Below are positions 35,193 to 50,700 of a DNA stretch of 64,000 nt, in pieces. The first letter of the stretch is position 1, and each line of letters starts with the position of its first letter. The stretch is from Viola odorata (lineage: Eukaryota; Streptophyta; Magnoliopsida; Malpighiales; Violaceae): positions 17,726,564 to 17,790,563 of the forward strand of contig OY829541.1 in NCBI GenBank assembly GCA_963691705.1, given 5' to 3'. The translations under genes were made by a program, and so were the position numbers. A model generated the notes under the pieces. The model had not been told where the DNA came from. It worked only from the letters and a program-made list of their open reading frames with translations, and searched no databases.

Positions 35193-37250
35193 AATCCATG
35201 CCCAAACGGCATGTCAATTTTATAATTTCAATTTCTAAACCATGCCCAACGGCATGTCAACTTTCAATTTCAATTTCAATTTCTAGACCAAGCCAAACGG
35301 CATGTCAAATTTCAATTACAATTTCTAGACCATGCCCAATGGCATGTCAAATTTTAATTTCAATTTCTAGACCATGCCAAACGGCATGTCAATTTTAAAA
35401 TTTCAATTTCTAAACCATGCCCAATCGGCATGTCAAATTTCAATTTCTAATCCATGAACAAACGGCATGTCAATTTCATAATTTCAATTTCTAAACCATG
35501 CACAACGGCATGTCAACTTTCAATTTCAATTTCAATTTCTAGACCAAGCCCAACGGCATGTCAAATTTCAATTACAATTTCTAGACCATGCCCAACGACA
35601 TGTCAAATTTTAATTTCAATTTCTAGACCATGCCCAACGGCCTGTCACACTCCCATTTCTAATCCATGCCCAAACGGCATGTCAATTTTATAATTTCAAT
35701 TTCTAAACCATGCCCAATCGGCATGTCAAATTTCAATTTCTAATCCATGCCCAAACGGCATGTCAATTTCATAATTTCAATTTCTAAACCATGCCCAACG
35801 GCATGTCAACTTTCAATTTCAATTTCAATTTCTAGACCAAGCCAAACGGCATGTCAAATTTCAATTTCAATTTCTAGACCATGCCCAACGGCATGTCAAA
35901 TTTTAATTTCAATTTCTAGACCATGCCCAACGGCATGTCACACTCCAATTTCTAATCCATGCCCAAACGGCATGTCAATTTTATAATTTCAATTTCTAAA
36001 CCATGCCCAATCGGCATGTCAAATTTCAATTTCTAATCCATGCCCAAACGGCATGTCAATTTCATAATTTCAATTTCTAAACCATGCCCAACGGCATGTC
36101 AACTTTCAATTTCAATTTCAATTTCTAGACCAAGCCCAACGCCATGTCAAATTTTAATTTCAATTTCTAGACCATGCCCAACGGCATGTCACACTCCAAT
36201 TTCTAATCCATGCCCAAATGGCATGTCAATTTTATAATTTCAATTTCTAAACTATGCCCAATCGGCATGTCAAATTTCAATTTCTAATCCATGCCCAAAC
36301 GGCATGTCAATTTCATAATTTCAATTTGTAGACCATGCCCAACGGCATGTCAACTTTCCATTTCTATTTCAATTTCTAGACCAAGGCCAACGGGAAGTCA
36401 AATTTTAATTTCAATTTCTAGACCATGCCCAACGGCATGTCACATTCCAATTTCTAAACCATGCCCAAACGGCATGTCAATTTTATAATTTCAATTTCTA
36501 ATCCATGCCCAATCGGCATGTCAAATTTCAATTTCTAATCCATGCCCAAACTGCATGTCAATTTCATAATTTCAATTTCTAAACCATGCCCAAGAGCATG
36601 TAAACTTTCAATATCAATTTCAATTTCTAGACCATGCCCAACGGCATGTCAAATTTCAATTTCAACTTCTAGACCATGCCCAACGGCATGTCACACTCCA
36701 ATATCTAATCCATGCCCAAACGGCATGTCAATTTCATAATTTCAATTTCTAAGCCATGCCCAACGGCATGTCAACTTTCAATTTCAATTTCTAGACAATA
36801 CCCAATCGGCATGTCGAATTTCATAATTTCAATTTCTAAACCATGCCCAACGACATGTCAAATTTCAATTTCAATTTCTAGACCATGCCCAACGGCATGT
36901 CAAATTTTAATTTCAATTTCTAGACCATGCCCAACGGCATGTCACACTCCAATTTCTAATCCATGCCCAAACGGCATGTCAATTTTATAATTTCAATTTC
37001 TAAACCATGCCCAATCGGCATGTCAAATTTCAATTTCTAATCCATGCCCAAACGGCATGTCAATTTCATAATTTCAATTTCTAAACCATGCCCAACGGCA
37101 TGTCAACTTTTAATTTCAATTTCAATTTCTAGACCAAGCCCAACGGCATGTCAAATTTCAATTACAATTTCTAGACCATGCCCAACGGCATGTCAAATTT
37201 TAATTTCAATTTCCAGACCATGCCCAACGGCATGTCACACTCCAATTTCT
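35193..37250 (+). repeat. 2058-bp super-unit
   Basis: Same order as 31047-33097 (256, 293, 293, 251, 251, 170, 332, 212) but without the 7-bp deletion, so 2058 bp. It shares with that copy the rare CGGCCTGTCACAC (near 31492 and 35638). Super-units 31047 and 35193 are therefore closer to each other than either is to the 33098 one between them. Confidence 0.9.
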
Positions 37251-39600
37251 AATCCATGCCCAAACGGCATGTCAATTTTATAATTTCAATTTCTAAACCA
37301 TGCCCAACGGCATGTCAACTTTCAATTTCAATTTCAATTTCTAGACCAAGCCAAACGGCATGTCAAATTTCAATTACAATTTCTAGACCATGCCCAATGA
37401 CATGTCAAATTTTAATTTCAATTTCTAGACCATGCCCAACGGCATGTTACACTCCAATTTCTAATCCATGCCCAAACGGCATGTCAATTTTATAATTTCA
37501 ATTTCTAAACCATGCCCAATCGGCATGTCAAATTTCAATTTCTAATCCATGCACAAACGGCATGTCAATTTCATAATTTCAATTTCTAAACCATGCACAA
37601 CGGCATGTCAACTTTCAATTTCAATTTCAATTTCTAGACCAAGCCCAACGGCATGTCAAATTTCAATTACAATTTCTAGACCATGCCCAACGACATGTCA
37701 AATTTTAATTTCACTTTCTAGACCATGCCCAACGGCATGTCACACTCCCATTTCTAATCCATGCCCAAACGGCATGTCAATTTTATAATTTCAATTTCTA
37801 AACCATGCCCAATCGGCATGTCAAATTTCAATTTCTAATCCATGCCCAAACGGCATGTCAATTTCATAATTTCAATTTCTAAACCATGCACAACGGCATG
37901 TCAACTTTCAATTTCAATTTCAATTTCTAGACCAAGTCCAACGGCATGTCAAATTTCAATTACAATTTCTAGACCATGCCCAACGACATGTCAAATTTTA
38001 ATTTCAATTTCTAGACCATGCCCAACGGCATGTCACAATCCCATTTCTAATCCATGCCCAAACGGCATGTCAATTTTATAATTTCAATTTCTAAACCATG
38101 CCCAATCGGCATGTCAAATTTCAATTTCTAATCCATGCCCAAACGGCATGTCAATTTCATAATTTCAATTTCTAAACCATGCCCAACGGCATGTCAACTT
38201 TCAATTTCAATTTCAATTTCTAGACCAAGCCCAACACCATGTCAAATTTTAATTTCAATTTCTAGACCATGCCCAATGGCATGTCACACTCCAATTTCTA
38301 ATCCATGCCCAAACGGCATGTCAATTTTATAATTTCAATTTCTAAACCATGCCCAATCGGCATGTCAAATTTCAATTTCTAATCCATGCCCAAACGGCAT
38401 GTCAATTTCATAATTTCAATTTCTAAACCATGCCCAACGGCATGTCAACATTCAATTTCAATTTCAATTTCTAGACCAAGCCCAACGCCATGTCAAATTT
38501 CAATTTCAATTTCTAGACCATGCCCAACGGCATGTCACATTCCAATTTCAATTTCTAAACCATTCCCAATGGCATGTCAACTTATAATTTCAATTTCTTA
38601 ACTATGCCCAATCGGCATGTCAAATTTCAATTTCTAATCCATGCCCAAACGGCATGTCAATTTCATAATTTCAATTTGTAGACCATGCCCAACGGCATGT
38701 CAACTTTCCATTTCTATTTCAATTTCTAGACCAAGGCCAACGGCAAGTCAAATTTTAATTTCAATTTCTAGACCATGCCCAACGGCATGTCACATTCCAA
38801 TTTCTAAACCATGCCCAAACGGCATGTCAATTTTATAATTTCAATTTCTAATTCATGCCCAATCGGCATGTCAAATTTCAATTTCTAATCCATGCCCAAA
38901 CTGCATGTCAATTTCATAATTTCAATTTCTAAACCATGCCCAAGAGCATGTCAACTTTCAATATCAATTTCAATTTCTAGACCATGCCCAACGGCATGTC
39001 AAATTTCAATTTCAACTTCTAGACCATGCCCAACGGCATGTCACACTCCAATATCTAATCCATGCCCAAACGGCATGTCAATTTCATAATTTCAATTTCT
39101 AAGCCATGCCCAACGGCATGTCAACTTTCAATTTCAATTTCTAGACAATACCCAATCGGCATGTCGAATTTCATAATTTCAATTTCTAAACCATGCCCAA
39201 CGACATGTCGAATTTCAATTTCAATTTCTAGACCATGCCCAACGGCATGTCAAATTTTAATTTCAATTTCTAGACCATGCCCAACGGCATGTCACACTCC
39301 AATTTCTAATCCATGCCCAAACGGCATGTCAATTTTATAATTTCAATTTCTAAACCATGCCCAATCGGCATGTCAAATTTCAATTTCTAATCCATGCCCA
39401 AACGGCATGTCAATTTCATAATTTCAATTTCTAAACCATGCCCAACGGCATGTCAACTTTTAATTTCAATTTCAATTTCTAGACCAAGCCCAACGGCATG
39501 TCAAATTTCAATTACAATTTCTAGACCATGCCCAACGGCATGTCAAATTTTAATTTCAATTTCCAGACCATGCCCAACGGCATGTCACACTCCAATTTCT
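37251..39600 (+). repeat. 2350-bp super-unit, copy 1
   Basis: Units of 293, 293, 293, 251, 255, 251, 170, 332 and 212 bp. Markers are TTTCACTTTC in the second unit, CCAAGTCCAACGG and CACAATCCC in the third, and the 255-bp unit (38381-38635) with TTTCTTAACTATGCC. This copy has private changes CATTCCC (38562) and AATTCATGCC (38849). Confidence 0.93.
38381..38635 (+). repeat. 255-bp irregular unit
   Basis: Monomers of 44, 48, 42, 42, 42 and 37 bp. The fourth is an E-like head (CACATTCC) with a full hexamer tail, and the fifth has a novel AACTTATAATTTC tail. It is found only in the 2350-bp super-units (also 40731, 43081, 48918), so it arose once and spread with them. Confidence 0.88.
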
Positions 39601-41950
39601 AATCCATGCCCAAACGGCATGTCAATTTTATAATTTCAATTTCTAAACCATGCCCAACGGCATGTCAACTTTCAATTTCAATTTCAATTTCTAGACCAAG
39701 CCAAACGGCATGTCAAATTTCAATTACAATTTCTAGACCATGCCCAATGGCATGTCAAATTTTAATTTCAATTTCTAGACCATGCCCAACGGCATGTTAC
39801 ACTCCAATTTCTAATCCATGCCCAAACGGCATGTCAATTTTATAATTTCAATTTCTAAACCATGCCCAATCGGCATGTCAAATTTCAATTTCTAATCCAT
39901 GCACAAACGGCATGTCAATTTCATAATTTCAATTTCTAAACCATGCACAACGGCATGTCAACTTTCAATTTCAATTTCAATTTCTAGACCAAGCCCAACG
40001 GCATGTCAAATTTCAATTACAATTTCTAGACCATGCCCAACGACATGTCAAATTTTAATTTCACTTTCTAGACCATGCCCAACGGCATGTCACACTCCCA
40101 TTTCTAATCCATGCCCAAACGGCATGTCAATTTTATAATTTCAATTTCTAAACCATGCCCAATCGGCATGTCAAATTTCAATTTCTAATCCATGCCCAAA
40201 CGGCATGTCAATTTCATAATTTCAATTTCTAAACCATGCACAACGGCATGTCAACTTTCAATTTCAATTTCAATTTCTAGACCAAGTCCAACGGCATGTC
40301 AAATTTCAATTACAATTTCTAGACCATGCCCAACGACATGTCAAATTTTAATTTCAATTTCTAGACCATGCCCAACGGCATGTCACAATCCCATTTCTAA
40401 TCCATGCCCAAACGGCATGTCAATTTTATAATTTCAATTTCTAAACCATGCCCAATCGGCATGTCAAATTTCAATTTCTAATCCATGCCCAAACGGCATG
40501 TCAATTTCATAATTTCAATTTCTAAACCATGCCCAACGGCATGTCAACTTTCAATTTCAATTTCAATTTCTAGACCAAGCCCAACACCATGTCAAATTTT
40601 AATTTCAATTTCTAGACCATGCCCAATGGCATGTCACACTCCAATTTCTAATCCATGCCCAAACGGCATGTCAATTTTATAATTTCAATTTCTAAACCAT
40701 GCCCAATCGGCATGTCAAATTTCAATTTCTAATCCATGCCCAAACGGCATGTCAATTTCATAATTTCAATTTCTAAACCATGCCCAACGGCATGTCAACA
40801 TTCAATTTCAATTTCAATTTCTAGACCAAGCCCAACGCCATGTCAAATTTCAATTTCAATTTCTAGACCATGCCCAACGGCATGTCACATTCCAATTTCA
40901 ATTTCTAAACCATGCCCAATGGCATGTCAACTTATAATTTCAATTTCTTAACTATGCCCAATCGGCATGTCAAATTTCAATTTCTAATCCATGCCCAAAC
41001 GGCATGTCAATTTCATAATTTCAATTTGTAGACCATGCCCAACGGCATGTCAACTTTCCATTTCTATTTCAATTTCTAGACCAAGGCCAACGGCAAGTCA
41101 AATTTTAATTTCAATTTCTAGACCATGCCCAACGGCATGTCACATTCCAATTTCTAAACCATGCCCAAACGGCATGTCAATTTTATAATTTCAATTTCTA
41201 ATCCATGCCCAATCGGCATGTCAAATTTCAATTTCTAATCCATGCCCAAACTGCATGTCAATTTCATAATTTCAATTTCTAAACCATGCCCAAGAGCATG
41301 TCAACTTTCAATATCAATTTCAATTTCTAGACCATGCCCAACGGCATGTCAAATTTCAATTTCAACTTCTAGACCATGCCCAACGGCATGTCACACTCCA
41401 ATATCTAATCCATGCCCAAACGGCATGTCAATTTCATAATTTCAATTTCTAAGCCATGCCCAACGGCATGTCAACTTTCAATTTCAATTTCTAGACAATA
41501 CCCAATCGGCATGTCGAATTTCATAATTTCAATTTCTAAACCATGCCCAACGACATGTCGAATTTCAATTTCAATTTCTAGACCATGCCCAACGGCATGT
41601 CAAATTTTAATTTCAATTTCTAGACCATGCCCAACGGCATGTCACACTCCAATTTCTAATCCATGCCCAAACGGCATGTCAATTTTATAATTTCAATTTC
41701 TAAACCATGCCCAATCGGCATGTCAAATTTCAATTTCTAATCCATGCCCAAACGGCATGTCAATTTCATAATTTCAATTTCTAAACCATGCCCAACGGCA
41801 TGTCAACTTTTAATTTCAATTTCAATTTCTAGACCAAGCCCAACGGCATGTCAAATTTCAATTACAATTTCTAGACCATGCCCAACGGCATGTCAAATTT
41901 TAATTTCAATTTCCAGACCATGCCCAACGGCATGTCACACTCCAATTTCT
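39601..41950 (+). repeat. 2350-bp super-unit, copy 2
   Basis: Same nine-unit order at an exact 2350-bp offset from copy 1, with all markers shared. Only scattered single-base differences are visible by eye. Confidence 0.93.
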
Positions 41951-44900
41951 AATCCATGCCCAAACGGCATGTCAATTTTATAATTTCAATTTCTAAACCA
42001 TGCCCAACGGCATGTCAACTTTCAATTTCAATTTCAATTTCTAGACCAAGCCAAACGGCATGTCAAATTTCAATTACAATTTCTAGACCATGCCCAATGG
42101 CATGTCAAATTTTAATTTCAATTTCTAGACCATGCCCAACGGCATGTTACACTCCAATTTCTAATCCATGCCCAAACGGCATGTCAATTTTATAATTTCA
42201 ATTTCTAAACCATGCCCAATCGGCATGTCAAATTTCAATTTCTAATCCATGCACAAACGGCATGTCAATTTCATAATTTCAATTTCTAAACCATGCACAA
42301 CGGCATGTCAACTTTCAATTTCAATTTCAATTTCTAGACCAAGACCAACGGCATGTCAAATTTCAATTACAATTTCTAGACCATGCCCAACGACATGTCA
42401 AATTTTAATTTCAATTTCTAGACCATGCCCAACGGCATGTCACACTCCCATTTCTAATCCATGCCCAAACGGCATGTCAATTTTATAATTTCAATTTCTA
42501 AACCATGCCCAATCGGCATGTCAAATTTCAATTTCTAATCCATGCCCAAACGGCATGTCAATTTCATAATTTCAATTTCTAAACCATGCACAACGGCATG
42601 TCAACTTTCAATTTCAATTTCAATTTCTAGACCAAGTCCAACGGCATGTCAAATTTCAATTACAATTTCTAGACCATGCCCAACGACATGTCAAATTTTA
42701 ATTTCAATTTCTAGACCATGCCCAACGGCATGTCACAATCCCATTTCTAATCCATGCCCAAACGGCATGTCAATTTTATAATTTCAATTTCTAAACCATG
42801 CCCAATCGGCATGTCAAATTTCAATTTCTAATCCATGCCCAAACGGCATGTCAATTTCATAATTTCAATTTCTAAACCATGCCCAACGGCATGTCAACTT
42901 TCAATTTCAATTTCAATTTCTAGACCAAGCCCAACACCATGTCAAATTTTAATTTCAATTTCTAGACCATGCCCAATGGCATGTCACACTCCAATTTCTA
43001 ATCCATGCCCAAACGGCATGTCAATTTTATAATTTCAATTTCTAAACCATGCCCAATCGGCATGTCAAATTTCAATTTCTAATCCATGCCCAAACGGCAT
43101 GTCAATTTCATAATTTCAATTTCTAAACCATGCCCAACGGCATGTCAACATTCAATTTCAATTTCAATTTCTAGACCAAGCCCAACGCCATGTCAAATTT
43201 CAATTTCAATTTCTAGACCATGCCCAACGGCATGTCACATTCCAATTTCAATTTCTAAACCATGCCCAATGGCATGTCAACTTATAATTTCAATTTCTTA
43301 ACTATGCCCAATCGGCATGTCAAATTTCAATTTCTAATCCATGCCCAAACGGCATGTCAATTTCATAATTTCAATTTGTAGACCATGCCCAACGGCATGT
43401 CAACTTTCCATTTCTATTTCAATTTCTAGACCAAGGCCAACGGCAAGTCAAATTTTAATTTCAATTTCTAGACCATGCCCAACGGCATGTCACATTCCAA
43501 TTTCTAAACCATGCCCAAACGGCATGTCAATTTTATAATTTCAATTTCTAATCCATGCCCAATCGGCATGTCAAATTTCAATTTCTAATCCATGCCCAAA
43601 CTGCATGTCAATTTCATAATTTCAATTTCTAAACCATGCCCAAGAGCATGTCAACTTTCAATATCAATTTCAATTTCTAGACCATGCCCAACGGCATGTC
43701 AAATTTCAATTTCAACTTCTAGACCATGCCCAACGGCATGTCACACTCCAATATCTAATCCATGCCCAAACGGCATGTCAATTTCATAATTTCAATTTCT
43801 AAGCCATGCCCAACGGCATGTCAACTTTCAATTTCAATTTCTAGACAATACCCAATCGGCATGTCGAATTTCATAATTTCAATTTCTAAACCATGCCCAA
43901 CGACATGTCGAATTTCAATTTCAATTTCTAGACCATGCCCAACGGCATGTCAAATTTTAATTTCAATTTCTAGACCATGCCCAACGGCATGTCACACTCC
44001 AATTTCTAATCCATGCCCAAACGGCATGTCAATTTTATAATTTCAATTTCTAAACCATGCCCAATCGGCATGTCAAATTTCAATTTCTAATCCATGCCCA
44101 AACGGCATGTCAATTTCATAATTTCAATTTCTAAACCATGCCCAACGGCATGTCAACTTTTAATTTCAATTTCAATTTCTAGACCAAGCCCAACGGCATT
44201 TCAAATTTCAATTACAATTTCTAGACCATGCCCAACGGCATGTCAAATTTTAATTTCAATTTCCAGACCATGCCCAACGGCATGTCACACTCCAATTTCT
44301 AATCCATGCCCAAACGGCATGTCAATTTTATAATTTCAATTTCTAAACCATGCCCAACGGCATGTCAACTTTCAATTTCAATTTCAATTTCTAGACCAAG
44401 CCAAACGGCATGTCAAATTTCAATTACAATTTCTAGACCATGCCCAATGGCATGTCAAATTTTAATTTCAATTTCTAGACCATGCCCAACGGCATGTTAC
44501 ACTCCAATTTCTAATCCATGCCCAAACGGCATGTCAATTTTATAATTTCAATTTCTAAACCATGCCCAATCGGCATGTCAAATTTCAATTTCTAATCCAT
44601 GCACAAACGGCATGTCAATTTCATAATTTCAATTTCTAAACCATGCACAACGGCATGTCAACTTTCAATTTCAATTTCAATTTCTAGACCAAGACCAACG
44701 GCATGTCAAATTTCAATTACAATTTCTAGACCATGCCCAACGACATGTCAAATTTTAATTTCAATTTCTAGACCATGCCCAACGGCATGTCACACTCCCA
44801 TTTCTAATCCATGCCCAAACGGCATGTCAATTTTATAATTTCAATTTCTAAACCATGCCCAATCGGCATGTCAAATTTCAATTTCTAATCCATGCCCAAA

Positions 44901-47787
44901 CGGCATGTCAATTTCATAATTTCAATTTCTAAACCATGCACAACGGCATGTCAACTTTCAATTTCAATTTCAATTTCTAGACCAAGTCCAACGGCATGTC
45001 AAATTTCAATTACAATTTCTAGACCATGCCCAACGACATGTCAAATTTTAATTTCAATTTCTAGACCATGCCCAACGGCATGTCACAATCCCATTTCTAA
45101 TCCATGCCCAAACGGCATGTCAATTTTATAATTTCAATTTCTAAACCATGCCCAATCGGCATGTCAAATTTCAATTTCTAATCCATGCCCAAACGGCATG
45201 TCAATTTCATAATTTCAATTTCTAAACCATGCCCAACGGCATGTCAACTTTCAATTTCAATTTCAATTTCTAGACCAAGCCCAACACCATGTCAAATTTT
45301 AATTTCAATTTCTAGACCATGCCCAACGGCATGTCACACTCCAATTTCTAATCCATGCCCAAACGGCATGTCAATTTTATAATTTCAATTTCTAAACCAT
45401 GCCCAATCGGCATGTCAAATTTCAATTTCTAATCCATGCCCAAACGGCATGTCAATTTCATAATTTCAATTTCTAAACCATGCCCAACGGCATGTCAACT
45501 TTCAATTTCAATTTCAATTTCTAGACCAAGCCCAACGCCATGTCAAATTTCAATTTCAATTTCTAGACCATGCCCAAACGGCATGTCAATTTTATAATTT
45601 CAATTTCTAAACCATGCCCAATCGGCATGTCAAATTTCAATTTCTAATCCATGCCCAAACGGCATGTCAATTTCATAATTTCAATTTCTAAACCATGCAC
45701 AACGGCATCTCAACTTTCAATTTCAATTTCAATTTCTAGACCAAGCCAAACGGCATGTCAAATTTCAATTACAATTTCTAGACCATGCCCAATGGCATGT
45801 CAAATTTTAATTTCAATTTCTAGACCATGCCCAACGGCATGTTACACTCCAATTTCTAATCCATGCCCAAACGGCATGTCAATTTTAAAATTTCAATTTC
45901 TAAACCATGCCCAATCGGCATGTCAAATTTCAATTTCTAATCCATGAACAAACGGCATGTCAATTTCATAATTTCAATTTCTAAACCATGCACAACGGCA
46001 TGTCAACTTTCAATTTCAATTTCAATTTCTAGACCAAGCCCAACGGCATGTCAAATTTCAATTACAATTTCTAGACCATGCCCAACGACATGTCAAATTT
46101 TAATTTCAATTTCTAGACCATGCCCAACGGCATGTCACACTCCCATTTCTAATCCATGCCCAAACGGCATGTCAATTTTATAATTTCAATTTCTAAACCA
46201 TGCCCAATCGGCATGTCAAATTTCAATTTCTAATCCATGCCCAAACGGCATGTCAATTTCATAATTTCAATTTCTAAACCATGCCCAACGGCATGTCAAC
46301 TTTCAATTTCAATTTCAATTTCTAGACCAAGCCAAACGGCATGTCAAATTTCAATTTCAATTTCTAGACCATGCCCAACGGCATGTCAAATTTTAATTTC
46401 AATTTCTAGACCATGCCCAACGGCATGTCACACTCCAATTTCTAATCCATGCCCAAACGACATGTCAATTTTATAATTTAAATTTCTAAACCATGCCCAA
46501 TCGGCATGTCAAATTTCAATTTCTAATCCATGCCCAAACGGCATGTCAATTTCATAATTTCAATTTCTAAACCATGCCCAACGGCATGTCAACTTTCAAT
46601 TTCAATTTCAATTTCTAGACCAAGCCCAACGCCATGTCAAATTTCAATTTCAATTTCTAGACCATGCCCAACTGCATGTCACATTCCAATTTCTAAACCA
46701 TGCCCAAACGGCATGTCAATTTTATAATTTCAATTTCTAATCCATGCCCAATCGGCATGTCAAATTTCAATTTCTAATCCATGCCCAAACTGCATGTCAA
46801 TTTCATAATTTCAATTTCTAAACCATGCCCAACGGCATGTCAACTTTCAATTTCAATTTCAATTTCTAGACCAAGCCAAACGGCATGTCAAATTTCAATT
46901 ACAATTTCTAGACCATGCCCAATGGCATGTCAAATTTTAATTTCAATTTCTAGACCATGCCCAACGGCATGTTACACTCCAATTTCTAATCCATGCCCAA
47001 ACGGCATGTCAATTTTATAATTTCAATTTCTAAACCATGCCCAATCGGCATGTCAAATTTCAATTTCTAATCCATGCCCAAACGGCATGTCAATTTCATA
47101 ATTTCAATTTCTAAACCATGCCCAACGGCATGTCAACTTTTAATTTCAATTTCAATTTCTAGACCAAGCCCAACGGCATGTCAAATTTCAATTACAATTT
47201 CTAGACCATGCCCAATGGCATGTCAAATTTTAATTTCAATTTCTAGACCATGCCCAACGGCATGTTACACTCCAATTTCTAATCCATGCCCAAACGGCAT
47301 GTCAATTTTATAATTTCAATTTCTAATCCATGCCCAAACGGCATGTCAATTTCATAATTTCAATTTCTAAACCATGCCCAACGGCATGTCAACTTTTAAT
47401 TTCAATTTCAATTTCTAGACCAAGCCCAACGGCATGTCAAATTTCAATTACAATTTCTAGACCATGCCCAACGGCATGTTACACTCCAATTTCTAATCCA
47501 TGCCCAAACGGCATGTCAATTTTAAAATTTCAATTTCTAAACCATGCCCAATCGGCATGTCAAATTTCAATTTCTAATCCATGAACAAACGGCATGTCAA
47601 TTTCATAATTTCAATTTCTAAACCATGCACAACGGCATGTCAACTTTCAATTTCAATTTCAATTTCTAGACCAAGCCCAACGGCATGTCAAATTTCAATT
47701 ACAATTTCTAGACCATGCCCAACGGCATGTCAAATTTTAATTTCAATTTCCAGACCATGCCCAACGGCATGTCACACTCCAATTTCT
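41951..47787 (+). repeat. 5837-bp super-unit, copy 1
   Basis: A 2350-bp super-unit (41951-44300) followed by 3487 bp: U293q 44301, U293h 44594, U293 44887, U251 45180, 215-bp 45431 (A-B-C-F-G), U293 45646 (CATCTCAAC), U293n 45939, U293 46232, U251 46525, U293 46776, 256-bp 47069 (G missing), U251-type 47325, U212 47576. Its h unit has CCAAGACCAACGG where the 2350-bp copies 1 and 2 have CCAAGCCC. The C of the U212-preceding unit at 44089 reads GGCATTTC. Confidence 0.92.
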
Positions 47788-50700
47788 AATCCATGCCCAA
47801 ACGGCATGTCAATTTTATAATTTCAATTTCTAAACCATGCCCAACGGCATGTCAACTTTCAATTTCAATTTCAATTTCTAGACCAAGCCAAACGGCATGT
47901 CAAATTTCAATTACAATTTCTAGACCATGCCCAATGGCATGTCAAATTTTAATTTCAATTTCTAGACCATGCCCAACGGCATGTTACACTCCAATTTCTA
48001 ATCCATGCCCAAACGGCATGTCAATTTTATAATTTCAATTTCTAAACCATGCCCAATCGGCATGTCAAATTTCAATTTCTAATCCATGCACAAACGGCAT
48101 GTCAATTTCATAATTTCAATTTCTAAACCATGCACAACGGCATGTCAACTTTCAATTTCAATTTCAATTTCTAGACCAAGCCCAACGGCATGTCAAATTT
48201 CAATTACAATTTCTAGACCATGCCCAACGACATGTCAAATTTTAATTTCACTTTCTAGACCATGCCCAACGGCATGTCACACTCCCATTTCTAATCCATG
48301 CCCAAACGGCATGTCAATTTTATAATTTCAATTTCTAAACCATGCCCAATCGGCATGTCAAATTTCAATTTCTAATCCATGCCCAAACGGCATGTCAATT
48401 TCATAATTTCAATTTCTAAACCATGCACAACGGCATGTCAACTTTCAATTTCAATTTCAATTTCTAGACCAAGTCCAACGGCATGTCAAATTTCAATTAC
48501 AATTTCTAGACCATGCCCAACGACATGTCAAATTTTAATTTCAATTTCTAGACCATGCCCAACGGCATGTCACAATCCCATTTCTAATCCATGCCCAAAC
48601 GGCATGTCAATTTTATAATTTCAATTTCTAAACCATGCCCAATCGGCATGTCAAATTTCAATTTCTAATCCATGCCCAAACGGCATGTCAATTTCATAAT
48701 TTCAATTTCTAAACCATGCCCAACGGCATGTCAACTTTCAATTTCAATTTCAATTTCTAGACCAAGCCCAACACCATGTCAAATTTTAATTTCAATTTCT
48801 AGACCATGCCCAATGGCATGTCACACTCCAATTTCTAATCCATGCCCAAACGGCATGTCAATTTTATAATTTCAATTTCTAAACCATGCCCAATCGGCAT
48901 GTCAAATTTCAATTTCTAATCCATGCCCAAACGGCATGTCAATTTCATAATTTCAATTTCTAAACCATGCCCAACGGCATGTCAACATTCAATTTCAATT
49001 TCAATTTCTAGACCAAGCCCAACGCCATGTCAAATTTCAATTTCAATTTCTAGACCATGCCCAACGGCATGTCACATTCCAATTTCAATTTCTAAACCAT
49101 GCCCAATGGCATGTCAACTTATAATTTCAATTTCTTAACTATGCCCAATCGGCATGTCAAATTTCAATTTCTAATCCATGCCCAAACGGCATGTCAATTT
49201 CATAATTTCAATTTGTAGACCATGCCCAACGGCATGTCAACTTTCCATTTCTATTTCAATTTCTAGACCAAGGCCAACGGCAAGTCAAATTTTAATTTCA
49301 ATTTCTAGACCATGCCCAACGGCATGTCACATTCCAATTTCTAAACCATGCCCAAACGGCATGTCAATTTTATAATTTCAATTTCTAATCCATGCCCAAT
49401 CGGCATGTCAAATTTCAATTTCTAATCCATGCCCAAACTGCATGTCAATTTCATAATTTCAATTTCTAAACCATGCCCAAGAGCATGTCAACTTTCAATA
49501 TCAATTTCAATTTCTAGACCATGCCCAACGGCATGTCAAATTTCAATTTCAACTTCTAGACCATGCCCAACGGCATGTCACACTCCAATATCTAATCCAT
49601 GCCCAAACGGCATGTCAATTTCATAATTTCAATTTCTAAGCCATGCCCAACGGCATGTCAACTTTCAATTTCAATTTCTAGACAATACCCAATCGGCATG
49701 TCGAATTTCATAATTTCAATTTCTAAACCATGCCCAACGACATGTCGAATTTCAATTTCAATTTCTAGACCATGCCCAACGGCATGTCAAATTTTAATTT
49801 CAATTTCTAGACCATGCCCAACGGCATGTCACACTCCAATTTCTAATCCATGCCCAAACGGCATGTCAATTTTATAATTTCAATTTCTAAACCATGCCCA
49901 ATCGGCATGTCAAATTTCAATTTCTAATCCATGCCCAAACGGCATGTCAATTTCATAATTTCAATTTCTAAACCATGCCCAACGGCATGTCAACTTTTAA
50001 TTTCAATTTCAATTTCTAGACCAAGCCCAACGGCATGTCAAATTTCAATTACAATTTCTAGACCATGCCCAACGGCATGTCAAATTTTAATTTCAATTTC
50101 CAGACCATGCCCAACGGCATGTCACACTCCAATTTCTAATCCATGCCCAAACGGCATGTCAATTTTATAATTTCAATTTCTAAACCATGCCCAACGGCAT
50201 GTCAACTTTCAATTTCAATTTCAATTTCTAGACCAAGCCAAACGGCATGTCAAATTTCAATTACAATTTCTAGACCATGCCCAATGGCATGTCAAATTTT
50301 AATTTCAATTTCTAGACCATGCCCAACGGCATGTTACACTCCAATTTCTAATCCATGCCCAAACGGCATGTCAATTTTATAATTTCAATTTCTAAACCAT
50401 GCCCAATCGGCATGTCAAATTTCAATTTCTAATCCATGCACAAACGGCATGTCAATTTCATAATTTCAATTTCTAAACCATGCACAACGGCATGTCAACT
50501 TTCAATTTCAATTTCAATTTCTAGACCAAGACCAACGGCATGTCAAATTTCAATTACAATTTCTAGACCATGCCCAACGACATGTCAAATTTTAATTTCA
50601 ATTTCTAGACCATGCCCAACGGCATGTCACACTCCCATTTCTAATCCATGCCCAAACGGCATGTCAATTTTATAATTTCAATTTCTAAACCATGCCCAAT

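Noticed and set aside
38381..38635. Replication origin or scaffold-attachment element in the AT-rich tails
   Set aside because: AT-rich tails occur uniformly across the array, and nothing in this unit stands out beyond one altered tail, so a special role cannot be supported.
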